From assembly GCF_015319355.1 (NCBI RefSeq), contig NZ_JADILU010000002.1:667928-731927 (forward strand): 64,000 nucleotides of DNA. The letters run 5' to 3'. This DNA is from Psychroserpens luteus. Its GTDB lineage: Bacteria > Bacteroidota > Bacteroidia > Flavobacteriales > Flavobacteriaceae. Shown here piece after piece: positions 28,338 to 35,824 of this stretch. Both the position numbers and the translations under genes were made by a program. Position 1 is the stretch's first letter, and each line of letters begins with the position of its first letter. The notes below the pieces were generated by a model, which was not told the origin of the DNA, did no database searches, and saw nothing but the letters and a program-made list of their open reading frames with translations.

Positions 28338-28536
28338 CTTTATTTAAATATCGCCAATACGCTGTTAATCAAAACTTTAATTGTTTAATTAACTTTATCT
28401 GTTTTTCTATTATTAGCTTATAAAGCCTTTAATCTCTAATCCTATAACAAGCGGTTAAGCCTTTACCTTTTCCGAAGAAAAAAATAACGATTTTATAATT
28501 AAAGTTAAAAGGATATGTTTCATCTATTTTAATTTC

Positions 28537-28544
28537 TATTTTTG
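28537..28544 (+). promoter_or_regulatory. Candidate -7 box upstream of the DUF4159 gene
   Basis: TATTTTTG matches TAnnTTTG but ends only 4 bp before the ATG at 28549. Either the message is leaderless or the real start is the ATG at 28576, which would leave a short leader and still begin a signal peptide. Confidence 0.4.
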
Positions 28545-28548
28545 AAGT

Positions 28549-29220
28549 ATGAGGTTTAGTTCTAAACAATTTAATATGCTTTCAGTGGTGTTAACGTTTG
28601 TGATAGGTTTTATGACTATCAACGTGAATGCTCAAGACCTGGCAATTTTAAAATATAAAGGTGGTGGTGATTGGTATAGTAATCCCACTGCGCTTCCAAA
28701 CTTAATCAGTTATTGCAATGCCAATATAAAAACCAAAATGGATCTAAAACCTCAAGTTGTAGAGGCTGGAAGTATTGATATTTTTCAATTCCCTATGTTA
28801 CACATGACTGGTCATGGTAATGTGTTTTTTTCAGATGAAGACGCTGAGAATCTTAGAAAATATTTAATATCTGGTGGATTCTTACATATTGATGACAATT
28901 ACGGTATGGAGCCATACATCAAAAAAGAACTCAAAAAAGTATTCCCAAATCTTGAATTATTGGAGTTACCTAAAAATCACGAGATTTTTAATATAGCCTA
29001 TAAATTTCCAGAAGGTTTACCAAAAATTCATGAACATGATGGTAAACGACCACAAGCTCTAGGTATTTTTTATAAAAACAGACTCGTTTTACTCTTTACC
29101 TTTGAAAGTGACCTTGGTGATGGCTGGGAAGATCCCGAAGTACACAACGATCCAGCAGATGTAAGAGAAAAAGCCCTTAAAATGGGAGCTAATATTGTAA
29201 AATATGCTTTTGAGAATTAA
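28549..29220 (+). CDS. DUF4159 domain protein, secreted
   Basis: 223 residues. The signal peptide (LSVVLTFVIGFMTINVNA-Q) is followed by a complete DUF4159 domain: LKYKGGGDWYSNPTALPNLI, LHMTGHGNVFFSDEDAENLR and SGGFLHIDDNYGMEPYIKKE. The final part, FTFESDLGDGWEDPEV, is also family-typical. The fold resembles a glutamine-amidotransferase-like Rossmann fold, but no activity is known. An alternative start at 28576 opens the signal peptide directly and better fits the -7-like box at 28537. Confidence 0.87.
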   Translation: MRFSSKQFNMLSVVLTFVIGFMTINVNAQDLAILKYKGGGDWYSNPTALPNLISYCNANIKTKMDLKPQVVEAGSIDIFQFPMLHMTGHGNVFFSDEDAENLRKYLISGGFLHIDDNYGMEPYIKKELKKVFPNLELLELPKNHEIFNIAYKFPEGLPKIHEHDGKRPQALGIFYKNRLVLLFTFESDLGDGWEDPEVHNDPADVREKALKMGANIVKYAFEN

Positions 29221-29230
29221 TAATTAGAAT

Positions 29231-29425
29231 ATGAGTTTAAGATATAAAGTCGTTGCATTCGGTTTAATTTTATTATTGACATTTCAATCTTTACATCAAA
29301 TTAATAGTTATACTTATTCTACAGGAATAAGTAGTTTTCATAGAGATCATATAAATTACTGTTTTATTGGTGGCTATAGTTCACACTCAATGTATAATTG
29401 CGGAGAAACATTTCATATTAATTAA
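29231..29425 (+). CDS. Possible small secreted or membrane protein
   Basis: 64 residues: an N-terminal hydrophobic helix (VVAFGLILLLTFQSLHQ) and a short mature part rich in Ser, Tyr and His with two cysteines (YCFIGGYSS, YNCGETF). It has an ATG 10 bp after the DUF4159 stop and lies in the same direction, which favours a real gene. There is no family match I can recall, and it could be a chance frame or a decayed gene. Confidence 0.35.
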   Translation: MSLRYKVVAFGLILLLTFQSLHQINSYTYSTGISSFHRDHINYCFIGGYSSHSMYNCGETFHIN

Positions 29426-29440
29426 AAGCTTAATTCAAAT

Positions 29441-29473
29441 AGCCTTGCGCCTTTGCGTTATTACGAGAAAGAT
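29441..29473 (+). repeat. Fragment of the dispersed intergenic repeat (gcgcctttgcg... type)
   Basis: GCCTTGCGCCTTTGCGTTAT followed by TACGAGAAAGA resembles the GCGACTCTGCGACTTTACGAGAAA part of the repeat seen at 50.7 and 56.2 kb. It lies just before the TrmH-type gene, and a TTG inside it creates a false longer start for that gene. Confidence 0.35.
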
Positions 29474-29476
29474 AAA

Positions 29477-29983
29477 ATGCAACTAAACCACTACTCTACT
29501 AATTTCAAAAACCAAAAATTCCCAATCACAGTGATTTGCGAGAATGTAACAAATGCTCCAAATATTGGTAGTTTGTTTAGAACTGCAGATGCTTTTGGTA
29601 TAGAAGAGTTGATATTTTGTGGTGAGAACATCCCATTAGGTAGAAAAATGACCAAAACATCTAGAGCTACTGAAAAGTCTGTCAACTATAGAGAAGAAAA
29701 AGATGCTTTAACCGTCGTTTCTGAATTAAAAAAGAAAGACTATTTTGTTATTTCGCTAGAGATTACATCAAAAAGCGAAGCATTGGTAGATTTTAAATTT
29801 CCGAAGCATAAACCCATCGTATTAATTATTGGTGATGAGAATTTTGGAGTTTCAGAAGCTATTTTAAATATGAGTGATGCCATAATTCATATAGATATGT
29901 TTGGTCAAAATAGCAGTATGAATGTTGTGCAAGCTACGAGTGTAGCCTTGTATGAAATAACCAAACAATTGAAACAGTCTTAA
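29477..29983 (+). CDS. TrmH-family RNA methyltransferase (SPOUT)
   Basis: 168 residues from the ATG at 29477. SPOUT motifs: ENVTNAPNIGSLFRTADAFG (motif 1), VLIIGDENFGVSEAIL (motif 2) and IDMFGQNSSMNVVQATSVAL (motif 3). These are full TrmH/SpoU signatures. It transfers a methyl group to a ribose 2'-OH of tRNA or rRNA; the exact target is unknown. The upstream in-frame TTG at 29453 is rejected because it lies in a dispersed repeat and adds unconserved residues. Confidence 0.9.
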   Translation: MQLNHYSTNFKNQKFPITVICENVTNAPNIGSLFRTADAFGIEELIFCGENIPLGRKMTKTSRATEKSVNYREEKDALTVVSELKKKDYFVISLEITSKSEALVDFKFPKHKPIVLIIGDENFGVSEAILNMSDAIIHIDMFGQNSSMNVVQATSVALYEITKQLKQS

Positions 29984-30007
29984 CTAAACTCTTTATATAT
30001 TTACTTC

Positions 30008-31096
30008 ATGAATTCTAGAATTATAGCAAATGGGATATTAAGAGCAGTTGGCGTAATCACTGCCATTGTTTTAGTTTTGTACTTTTTATATGAAATACAA
30101 TCTGTCATTGTCTATATCATTATCGCTGGTGTCATCTCTCTTATTGGCAGACCAATTGTTATGTTTTTAAGGAAACGATTAAAATTCAACAACACAATTG
30201 CTGTAGTTGTAACAATGGTCTTTTTAGTAGGGATTTTTGTAGGTATTGTAAGTTTGTTAATACCACTTTTGGTAGAACAAGGTCAAAACTTATCACTATT
30301 AGATATAGATCAACTTAAAAGCAATATTGAGTCTTTATACGCTGAGACGATTACCTATCTAGAAATTAACCATATTGACGCAGAACAAGCTATTAAAGAG
30401 TCTAAAATCTTGTCAAGCATGGATTATAGTATCATACCAAATTTCCTCAATAGCCTTGTGTCTGGATTAGGAAGTTTCAGTATTGGTTTGATGTCTGTTT
30501 TGTTTATATCCTTCTTCTTTTTAAAAGATAGTAACTTATTCAAACAAGGCATAATGACTTTTGTACCTAACAATAAGGAGTCAAATACAAATAGATCTAT
30601 GACTAAAATATCAGATTTATTATCTCGTTATTTTGTTGGTTTGTTTCTACAAATATTTATTCTGTTCGTTATTTACACTATAGGATTATTGATAATTGGT
30701 GTAAAAAACGCAGTAGTAATTGCATTTTTATGCGCACTAATAAACTTAATCCCTTATTTAGGACCATTGATTGGAGGTATTCTTATGATGCTTTTAGTAA
30801 TGACAAATAATCTAGGAGAAAGTATTAGCGATGTTGTTTTACCTAAATTATTTTACACCTTTATTGTAATAGCAATTGCGCAATTGGTTGACAATTTCTT
30901 TAGTCAGCCCTATATATTTTCTAAGAGTGTAAAATCTCATCCGTTAGAAATTTTCTTAATAATTATTATTGCAGGTCTCCTCTTTGGAGTTGTTGGCATG
31001 ATAGTAGCTGTACCAGCTTACACTGCAATAAAAGTGATTCTAAAGGAATTTATATCAGATAACAAGATGGTCAAAAAGTTAACTAAAGGATTATAA
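30008..31096 (+). CDS. AI-2E family transporter-like membrane protein
   Basis: 362 residues with about eight helices in the family layout: two N-terminal pairs, a soluble middle region (about residues 85-140), then the conserved ALINLIPYLGPLIGGILMML and QPYIFSKSVKSHPLEIF segments. These are diagnostic of the AI-2E/TqsA/PerM family. Family members export diverse compounds or ions; the substrate here is unknown. It lies 24 bp after the TrmH-type gene and 6 bp before the methyltransferase. Confidence 0.9.
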   Translation: MNSRIIANGILRAVGVITAIVLVLYFLYEIQSVIVYIIIAGVISLIGRPIVMFLRKRLKFNNTIAVVVTMVFLVGIFVGIVSLLIPLLVEQGQNLSLLDIDQLKSNIESLYAETITYLEINHIDAEQAIKESKILSSMDYSIIPNFLNSLVSGLGSFSIGLMSVLFISFFFLKDSNLFKQGIMTFVPNNKESNTNRSMTKISDLLSRYFVGLFLQIFILFVIYTIGLLIIGVKNAVVIAFLCALINLIPYLGPLIGGILMMLLVMTNNLGESISDVVLPKLFYTFIVIAIAQLVDNFFSQPYIFSKSVKSHPLEIFLIIIIAGLLFGVVGMIVAVPAYTAIKVILKEFISDNKMVKKLTKGL

Positions 31097-31102
31097 TTTT
31101 TT

Positions 31103-32284
31103 TTGAATACTGAAATTCTAAATACCGAAATTCAAGAGTTTATATCTAATAATCTCAACACAGAAGTGTCTAAAATTTTATTAAAAGGCACTAATTTTAA
31201 GAATGTAACGACAAAAGAAATCATTGAACAAATTGAGGCTAAAGTTAAATGTAAAAAGAAATTGCCCACTTGGTTTTCTTCGGAAAAGATATACTATCCA
31301 AACAAGTTAAATATAGAACAAACATCTTCTGAAACCACTGCCAAGTACAAATCTCAATTATTTAAAGGTAACTCTATCATTGATATTACAGGAGGTTTTG
31401 GCGTAGACTGCTTCTACTTTTCGAAACATTTTAATAATGTTACACATTGTGAGATTAATGAAGAATTATCTGCCATAGTGGGTTATAATTACACGCAACT
31501 CAAAGTTAAAAACATAAAGACAATTAACTTAGATGGTATAGATTATTTACAATCTAATAAAGATACCTACGATTGGATTTATATTGATCCCTCACGAAGA
31601 CATGAAAGCAAAGGAAAAGTTTTCTTTCTAAAAGATTGCTTACCTAATGTTCCTCATCACTTAAATGCTTTATTTAAATGCACGAATAATATTGCAATAA
31701 AAACATCTCCTTTATTAGATTTTTCTGTAGGGATAAATGAATTAAAACATGTTAAGGACATTCATGTTATTTCAGTAAAGAATGAAGTTAAGGAACTCAT
31801 TTGGATATTACAAAATGGCTATGAAGATGAAATCTCCATCAAAACCGCTAATATTATTGATAACGAAATAGAAACTTTCAACTTTACATTAAAGAATGAA
31901 ACTATGAGTAATGCTACTCATAGTCATCCTTTAAAATATTTATATGAGCCTAATGCAGCTATTCTAAAATCTGGTGCTTTCAATATGGTTTCAGAGCAAT
32001 TAAACGTTTCAAAATTGCATCAACACTCACATTTGTACACGAGTAATGAGTTATTAGTTTTTCCTGGTAGAACTTTTAAAATCGAATCAATAATAGAATA
32101 CAATAAAAAAAATCTAAAAGCACTTCATATCACGAATGCTAATATTACCACTAGAAACTACCCAGAGACTGTTCAACAAATAAGAAAGAAACATCATATA
32201 AAAGATGGAGGGAATACCTATATCTTTTTTACAACAAACTATCTTGATAATAAGATTGTAATCGTTTGCTCTAAAACGAATTGA
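31103..32284 (+). CDS. Class I SAM-dependent methyltransferase with THUMP-like domain
   Basis: 393 residues. The SAM-binding motif is IIDITGGFGVDCFYFSKHF (motif I). An acidic strand (THCEINEEL) follows, then WIYIDPSRRHESKGKVFFL, the DPSRR catalytic motif typical of this Bacteroidota family. The C-terminal third (NAAILKSGAFNMVSEQL and FPGRTFKIESI) is the THUMP-like part. Likely an RNA methyltransferase; the target is unknown. The TTG start at 31103 is used, as no ATG precedes the conserved N-terminus. It converges with the lipoprotein gene with a 1-bp gap. Confidence 0.85.
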   Translation: MNTEILNTEIQEFISNNLNTEVSKILLKGTNFKNVTTKEIIEQIEAKVKCKKKLPTWFSSEKIYYPNKLNIEQTSSETTAKYKSQLFKGNSIIDITGGFGVDCFYFSKHFNNVTHCEINEELSAIVGYNYTQLKVKNIKTINLDGIDYLQSNKDTYDWIYIDPSRRHESKGKVFFLKDCLPNVPHHLNALFKCTNNIAIKTSPLLDFSVGINELKHVKDIHVISVKNEVKELIWILQNGYEDEISIKTANIIDNEIETFNFTLKNETMSNATHSHPLKYLYEPNAAILKSGAFNMVSEQLNVSKLHQHSHLYTSNELLVFPGRTFKIESIIEYNKKNLKALHITNANITTRNYPETVQQIRKKHHIKDGGNTYIFFTTNYLDNKIVIVCSKTN

Positions 32285-32285
32285 T

Positions 32286-32708
32286 CTACAAGTTTACTGG
32301 CATACCAGAAACTAGATAATTATCAACTCCTAGTTCCATATCAAAACTCATACATTGATCCATAACGAACACAACCTTATCATCTTGAATTCCTGTTGTA
32401 TTTTTAGAAATATTAAAAATAATATCATCAGGAGCAAATGTTAAAAAGCCAGAAGCACTACCTGGAGCAATATTATCTACAGTATGCAAAACTGCGCCAT
32501 CAATTGAAACAATTTGTAATGTTATAGATATAGAACCATTATTGGTAATTCTTGCCTGAGGATCCTGATTAAGACAATCTTCTTGAGTATTGGGCGTTAC
32601 TAAAAGAGACTCTTCTAGTTGATTATTTTCAATTGATTCAACAGAACAATTAAAAAGCGTAGACATAACAATTGCGCATGCAATTGCATTTTTAAGTAGG
32701 TTTTTCAT
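32286..32708 (-). CDS. Hypothetical lipoprotein
   Basis: 140 residues. The signal peptide ends in a lipobox (TLFNC, Cys ~21). The mature part looks like a small beta-sandwich with three cysteines (EDCLN, DQCMS and the lipid Cys) and alternating hydrophobic stretches (SISITLQIVSIDGAVLHTVD). No family recognised. A -7-like box TATCTTTG lies 28 bp upstream. Confidence 0.6.
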   Translation of the reverse strand: MKNLLKNAIACAIVMSTLFNCSVESIENNQLEESLLVTPNTQEDCLNQDPQARITNNGSISITLQIVSIDGAVLHTVDNIAPGSASGFLTFAPDDIIFNISKNTTGIQDDKVVFVMDQCMSFDMELGVDNYLVSGMPVNL

Positions 32709-32982
32709 CGATTTGGGGTTTAATGAAATTCAAGGCAAAGATATGTCTTATATTAAATAAAACACATTACTTTATCGATTAAATATACGAAATAATCGAT
32801 TAAATGCAATTTTTTTAGAAAAATCCGACGAACTACATGTTTAAATCAAAATAAAGTGACGTTATTGTTTTATGATTTTTCATTTATGTTGAATCAAAAT
32901 TAAAATTTTAAAGCATTTTTAACTTTTAAAAATTAATTAGCAAAAAGTATTTTTAATTTATGACAAAAAAGATTTATTATAA
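32709..32982. other. AT-rich intergenic stretch between lipoprotein gene and tRNAs
   Basis: About 270 bp without an ORF, very AT-rich. Apart from the -7-like box at 32736-32743 on the minus strand and the terminator that begins at 32983, I see no conserved structure or repeat. The total gene-free stretch up to the tRNAs is 312 bp. Confidence 0.6.
32736..32743 (-). promoter_or_regulatory. Candidate -7 box for the lipoprotein gene
   Basis: Minus strand reads TATCTTTG (TAnnTTTG), 28 bp upstream of the ATG at 32708. No clear -33 TTG. Confidence 0.4.
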
Positions 32983-33017
32983 AAACAAAAAAGTCTCACC
33001 AATTAAGGTGAGACTTT
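32983..33017 (-). terminator. Rho-independent terminator of the tRNA operon
   Basis: A perfect 11-bp stem, AAAGTCTCACC (32990-33000) and GGTGAGACTTT (33007-33017), with loop AATTAA. On the minus strand it is followed by a T-rich run, as expected for a terminator of the two tRNA genes transcribed leftward. It starts 3 bp after the tRNA-Arg 3' end. Confidence 0.85.
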
Positions 33018-33020
33018 GAG

Positions 33021-33094
33021 TGAGCCCTGCAGGATTCGAACCTGCGACCGCCTCCTTAGAAGGGAGGTGCTCTATCCAGCTGAGCTAAGAGCCC
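33021..33094 (-). tRNA. tRNA-Arg (anticodon TCT, reads AGA)
   Basis: The minus strand folds to a full cloverleaf: acceptor GGGCTCT with AGGGCTC (wobble pairs), D-arm TAGCTCAGCTGGATAGAGCA, anticodon stem CCTCC/GGAGG with loop CTTCTAA (TCT), and T-arm GCAGGTTCGAATCCTGC. CCA is not encoded. It follows tRNA-Pro by 10 bp in one transcript. Confidence 0.95.
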
Positions 33095-33104
33095 TCAATA
33101 AAAG

Positions 33105-33179
33105 TCGGGGTGGCAGGATTCGAACCTGCGGCCTCCACGTCCCAAACGTGGCGCGATAACCGGGCTACGCTACACCCCG
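33105..33179 (-). tRNA. tRNA-Pro (anticodon TGG, reads CCA)
   Basis: Minus-strand cloverleaf: acceptor CGGGGTG/CACCCCG, anticodon stem CCACG/CGTGG with loop TTTGGGA (TGG), and T-arm GCAGGTTCGAATCCTGC. CCA is not encoded. Wobble reading by TGG can cover all Pro codons. First gene of the two-tRNA operon. Confidence 0.95.
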
Positions 33180-33234
33180 AATTGGTTATCTAATATTCTA
33201 AGAAAAATAACATATCTCTTAAAATTTCGAGGTG

Positions 33235-33266
33235 CAAATATATACCTTTTCTTTAAAAATTGACAA
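33235..33266 (-). promoter_or_regulatory. Bacteroidota-type promoter of the tRNA-Pro/tRNA-Arg operon
   Basis: On the minus strand: TTG (33264-33266) in TTGTCAA, a 21-bp spacer, then TATATTTG (33235-33242), matching the -33 TTG / -7 TAnnTTTG pattern at normal spacing. The first tRNA starts about 55 bp downstream. The TTGTCAA box overlaps a mirrored TTGACAA on the plus strand, which points toward the dehydrogenase gene. Confidence 0.7.
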
Positions 33267-33302
33267 CTTTTATTATTAAATTTAAACATAAATTTTTTTT
33301 CT

Positions 33303-34409
33303 ATGAAATTTCTATTGCAATCTATAATCATTAGTGGTTTATTGAGTTTTATTGCTTGTGCTCAAGATAAAAACCCAATTAACACAGAACATTCTTACGA
33401 ACTCGTTGTATCAGAATTAATTAACCCTTGGGGATTTGCCTTTTTACCTGATGGATCTATGCTTATTAACGAAAAAGAAGGTCGGATTATTCATTTTAAA
33501 AACGGAATAAAAACAGAAATAAAAGGAGTCCCTAAAGTTTACAATCGAGGACAAGGAGGCTTATTAGATATTAAATTACATCCAAAATATGAAGATACTG
33601 GATGGATTTACCTAACCTACTCCTCTACTGAAGGTGAAGAAAAAGGCGGTCACACTGCTTTAATGAGAACTAAACTCTCTAACGATTCTTTAATAGAAAA
33701 GGAAGTACTTTATAAAGCCACTCCAAACACTACAAAAGGTCAGCATTTTGGCTCTAGAATTGTATTTGACGACAATGGTTATTTGTTTTTCACCATTGGA
33801 GAACGTGGTAATCGTGACGAGAATCCGCAAGATATCACAAGAGATGGCGGGAAAGTCTATCGTTTAAATGATGATGGTTCTATTCCAGAGGATAATCCGT
33901 TTGTAGATATTGAAAATGCAAAAACAGCTATTTATTCATATGGTCATAGAAATCCGCAAGGTATGGTCATCCATCCTGAAACTAGAGAGATATGGACTCA
34001 TGAACATGGACCTAAAGGTGGTGATGAAATCAATATCATAAAATTGGGTAAAAATTATGGTTGGCCTGTAATCACTTATGGTGTTAATTATATTGGTACA
34101 AAGATCACTGATGACACAGCAAAACCCGGAATGGAACAACCGCTACATTATTGGACACCGTCTATTGCACCAAGCGGAATGGAGTTCATCTCAAGCGATA
34201 AATACAAAGGATGGGAAAACAACCTATTGGTTGGCTCTTTAAAATTTCAATATTTGGATAATTGTTATATAAAAGATGGAAAAGTCATTAAAGAAGAACG
34301 TTTACTTAATGATTTAGGACGTGTAAGATCAATAAATCAAGGTCCTGATGGTTATATATATGTAGGAATAGAAAATTTAGGAATCGTAAAACTTCTGAAA
34401 ACAAAATAA
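33303..34409 (+). CDS. PQQ-type sugar (glucose/sorbosone) dehydrogenase-like lipoprotein
   Basis: 368 residues. The signal peptide ends in a lipobox-like IAC (Cys ~20), so it is a lipoprotein or periplasmic protein. The body is a six-bladed propeller of the GSDH family: NPWGFAFLPDGSMLINEKEG, GQGGLLDIKLHP, YSYGHRNPQGMVIHP and EHGPKGGDEINIIKLG. These contain the His, Arg and Asp residues used for PQQ and Ca binding in soluble glucose dehydrogenase. The natural substrate is unknown. The next gene, a cytochrome c, overlaps by one base and is the likely electron acceptor. Confidence 0.88.
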   Translation: MKFLLQSIIISGLLSFIACAQDKNPINTEHSYELVVSELINPWGFAFLPDGSMLINEKEGRIIHFKNGIKTEIKGVPKVYNRGQGGLLDIKLHPKYEDTGWIYLTYSSTEGEEKGGHTALMRTKLSNDSLIEKEVLYKATPNTTKGQHFGSRIVFDDNGYLFFTIGERGNRDENPQDITRDGGKVYRLNDDGSIPEDNPFVDIENAKTAIYSYGHRNPQGMVIHPETREIWTHEHGPKGGDEINIIKLGKNYGWPVITYGVNYIGTKITDDTAKPGMEQPLHYWTPSIAPSGMEFISSDKYKGWENNLLVGSLKFQYLDNCYIKDGKVIKEERLLNDLGRVRSINQGPDGYIYVGIENLGIVKLLKTK

Positions 34410-34861
34410 TGAGAACAACCATTATATTATTAATAACACTCTTATTTGTATCTTGTATTTCTTCGGAAGAAAAGAAAAATCTTTCAGCAATTAATATTTC
34501 CGAAGAAAAAATAACTCAGCAAAACCCAATACTAAAAGAAAGTATGACTCGTGGTGAAGCAGTTTATAAAGACTTTTGTGTAACGTGCCACCTTCCTAAT
34601 GGTAAAGGTGTCTCTAAAACATTTCCACCTTTAGCAAAATCTGATTTTCTAATGAATAACAGACTTAAGAGCATAAAATCTATTAAATATGGTCTATCTG
34701 GTGAAATTACAGTCAATGGTCAAAAATATAACAATGTCATGTCTCCTCTAGGATTGGAGGACTCTGAAATTGCAGATGTTATGAACTATATTACAAATAG
34801 TTGGGGCAATTCTAACGATAAGTTAATAACTGAAGATGAAGTTTCTAAAATTGAACCTTGA
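34409..34861 (+). CDS. Cytochrome c lipoprotein
   Basis: 150 residues. Lipobox FVSC (Cys16) follows a short signal peptide. A class I cytochrome c domain at about residues 47-135 has the heme motif CVTCH (Cys57, Cys60, His61), then LPNGKGVSKTFPPLAKSDF and a candidate axial Met in NNVMSPLG. It probably takes electrons from the PQQ-type dehydrogenase whose gene overlaps by one base. Confidence 0.9.
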   Translation: MRTTIILLITLLFVSCISSEEKKNLSAINISEEKITQQNPILKESMTRGEAVYKDFCVTCHLPNGKGVSKTFPPLAKSDFLMNNRLKSIKSIKYGLSGEITVNGQKYNNVMSPLGLEDSEIADVMNYITNSWGNSNDKLITEDEVSKIEP

Positions 34862-34886
34862 TTTTATATCATAATTGCTAAATTTG
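34858..34886 (+). promoter_or_regulatory. Bacteroidota-type promoter for the udk-mutAB gene series
   Basis: TTG (34858-34860, within the cytochrome stop region), 18-bp spacer, TAAATTTG (34879-34886), about 24 bp before the udk ATG. Both boxes and spacing fit the family consensus, so a promoter independent of the cytochrome gene is likely. Confidence 0.6.
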
Positions 34887-34910
34887 TTCAACTAAAATTA
34901 GTTTTAAAAT

Positions 34911-35519
34911 ATGCTTATTATTGGAATTGCAGGTGGTACAGGTTGTGGAAAAACAACAGTTGTAAATCAAATACTTAATGAATTGCCTGAAGGCGAAGTT
35001 GGGATTATCTCTCAAGATTCGTACTACATGGACACATCACACTTAAGTTACGATCAACGTGTGAAAATTAATTTTGACCATCCAAGATCTATTGATTTTG
35101 AATTATTGGAAGAACATTTAAGAGAATTAAAAGCAGGTAACACAATAGATCAACCTGTATATTCATTTGTGAAACATAATCGTACAGGAGACACTATACA
35201 TACTCATCCTAGAAAGGTTATGATCGTTGAAGGTATTTTAATACTTACACATCCAGAATTGCGTAAAATGTTTGACATCAAAATATTTGTGCATGCAGAT
35301 AGTGACGAACGTTTAATTAGACGATTAAAACGTGACATTACTGAGCGTGGACGTGATATTGATGAAGTTTTATCACGTTACCAAACGACGCTAAAGCCAA
35401 TGCATCAACAGTTTATTGAGCCTATGAAAGAGTATGCAGATATCATTATACCAAACAATAAATATAATACTGTAGCTGTAAATATTGTAAAAACAATTAT
35501 TAACGAAAAACTTAATTAA
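34911..35519 (+). CDS. udk: Uridine kinase
   Basis: 202 residues, normal length. It phosphorylates uridine and cytidine for pyrimidine salvage. Walker A GGTGCGKTT is at residues 8-16. The substrate segment SQDSYYMDTSHLSYDQR and INFDHPRSID are classic, and the lid has RRLKRDITERGRD. First gene of a run that continues into the DivIC-like gene and methylmalonyl-CoA mutase. Confidence 0.95.
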   Translation: MLIIGIAGGTGCGKTTVVNQILNELPEGEVGIISQDSYYMDTSHLSYDQRVKINFDHPRSIDFELLEEHLRELKAGNTIDQPVYSFVKHNRTGDTIHTHPRKVMIVEGILILTHPELRKMFDIKIFVHADSDERLIRRLKRDITERGRDIDEVLSRYQTTLKPMHQQFIEPMKEYADIIIPNNKYNTVAVNIVKTIINEKLN

Positions 35520-35521
35520 AC

Positions 35522-35824
35522 ATCAAAAAGTTTAGAAACATATTTGTAATTGTCCTTGTCGTATTTGCTGTTTGGATGCTAATATTTGACTCTAATTCGC
35601 TTTTAATTCATCGTGACTTAAATGAAGACATCACTGACTTAGAAGATGAGAAAGCGTATTATAGAAATGAAATAGAAAAGGATAAAAAAGCTATTAAAGA
35701 ACTGAGTACAGAGGATGGTATTGAGAAGCTAGCTCGCGAAAAATATTACATGAAGAAAGAAAATGAAGATATTTATATCATTGAATATGAAGACAGCCTA
35801 AAATTAGATAACAAGGATGAGTAA
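35522..35824 (+). CDS. DivIC/FtsB-like septum-formation-initiator family protein; 5' end unresolved
   Basis: The coiled-coil part (ELNEDITDLEDEKAYYRNE-like region, then EKLAREKYYMKKENEDIY) is clear DivIC/FtsB family sequence. From the first ATG (35576) the protein would have 82 residues but lose its membrane anchor. In the same frame upstream lies a proper transmembrane helix, IFVIVLVVFAVWMLIF, encoded back to the TAA at 35513-35515. No ATG, GTG or TTG exists in that stretch. The only candidates are the rare ATC (35522), ATA (35540) or ATT (35549). I place the start provisionally at ATC 35522. The family links peptidoglycan synthesis to division. The 3' end overlaps mutA by 8 bp. Confidence 0.7.
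   Translation: MKKFRNIFVIVLVVFAVWMLIFDSNSLLIHRDLNEDITDLEDEKAYYRNEIEKDKKAIKELSTEDGIEKLAREKYYMKKENEDIYIIEYEDSLKLDNKDE

Noticed and set aside
29453-29476. Longer TrmH-type gene starting at TTG 29453
   Set aside because: The extra codons are part of a dispersed repeat and precede the conserved start.
34862-34910. Cobalamin riboswitch ahead of the udk/mutAB genes
   Set aside because: Only 49 bp lie between the cytochrome stop and udk, and no B12-box-like sequence is visible.
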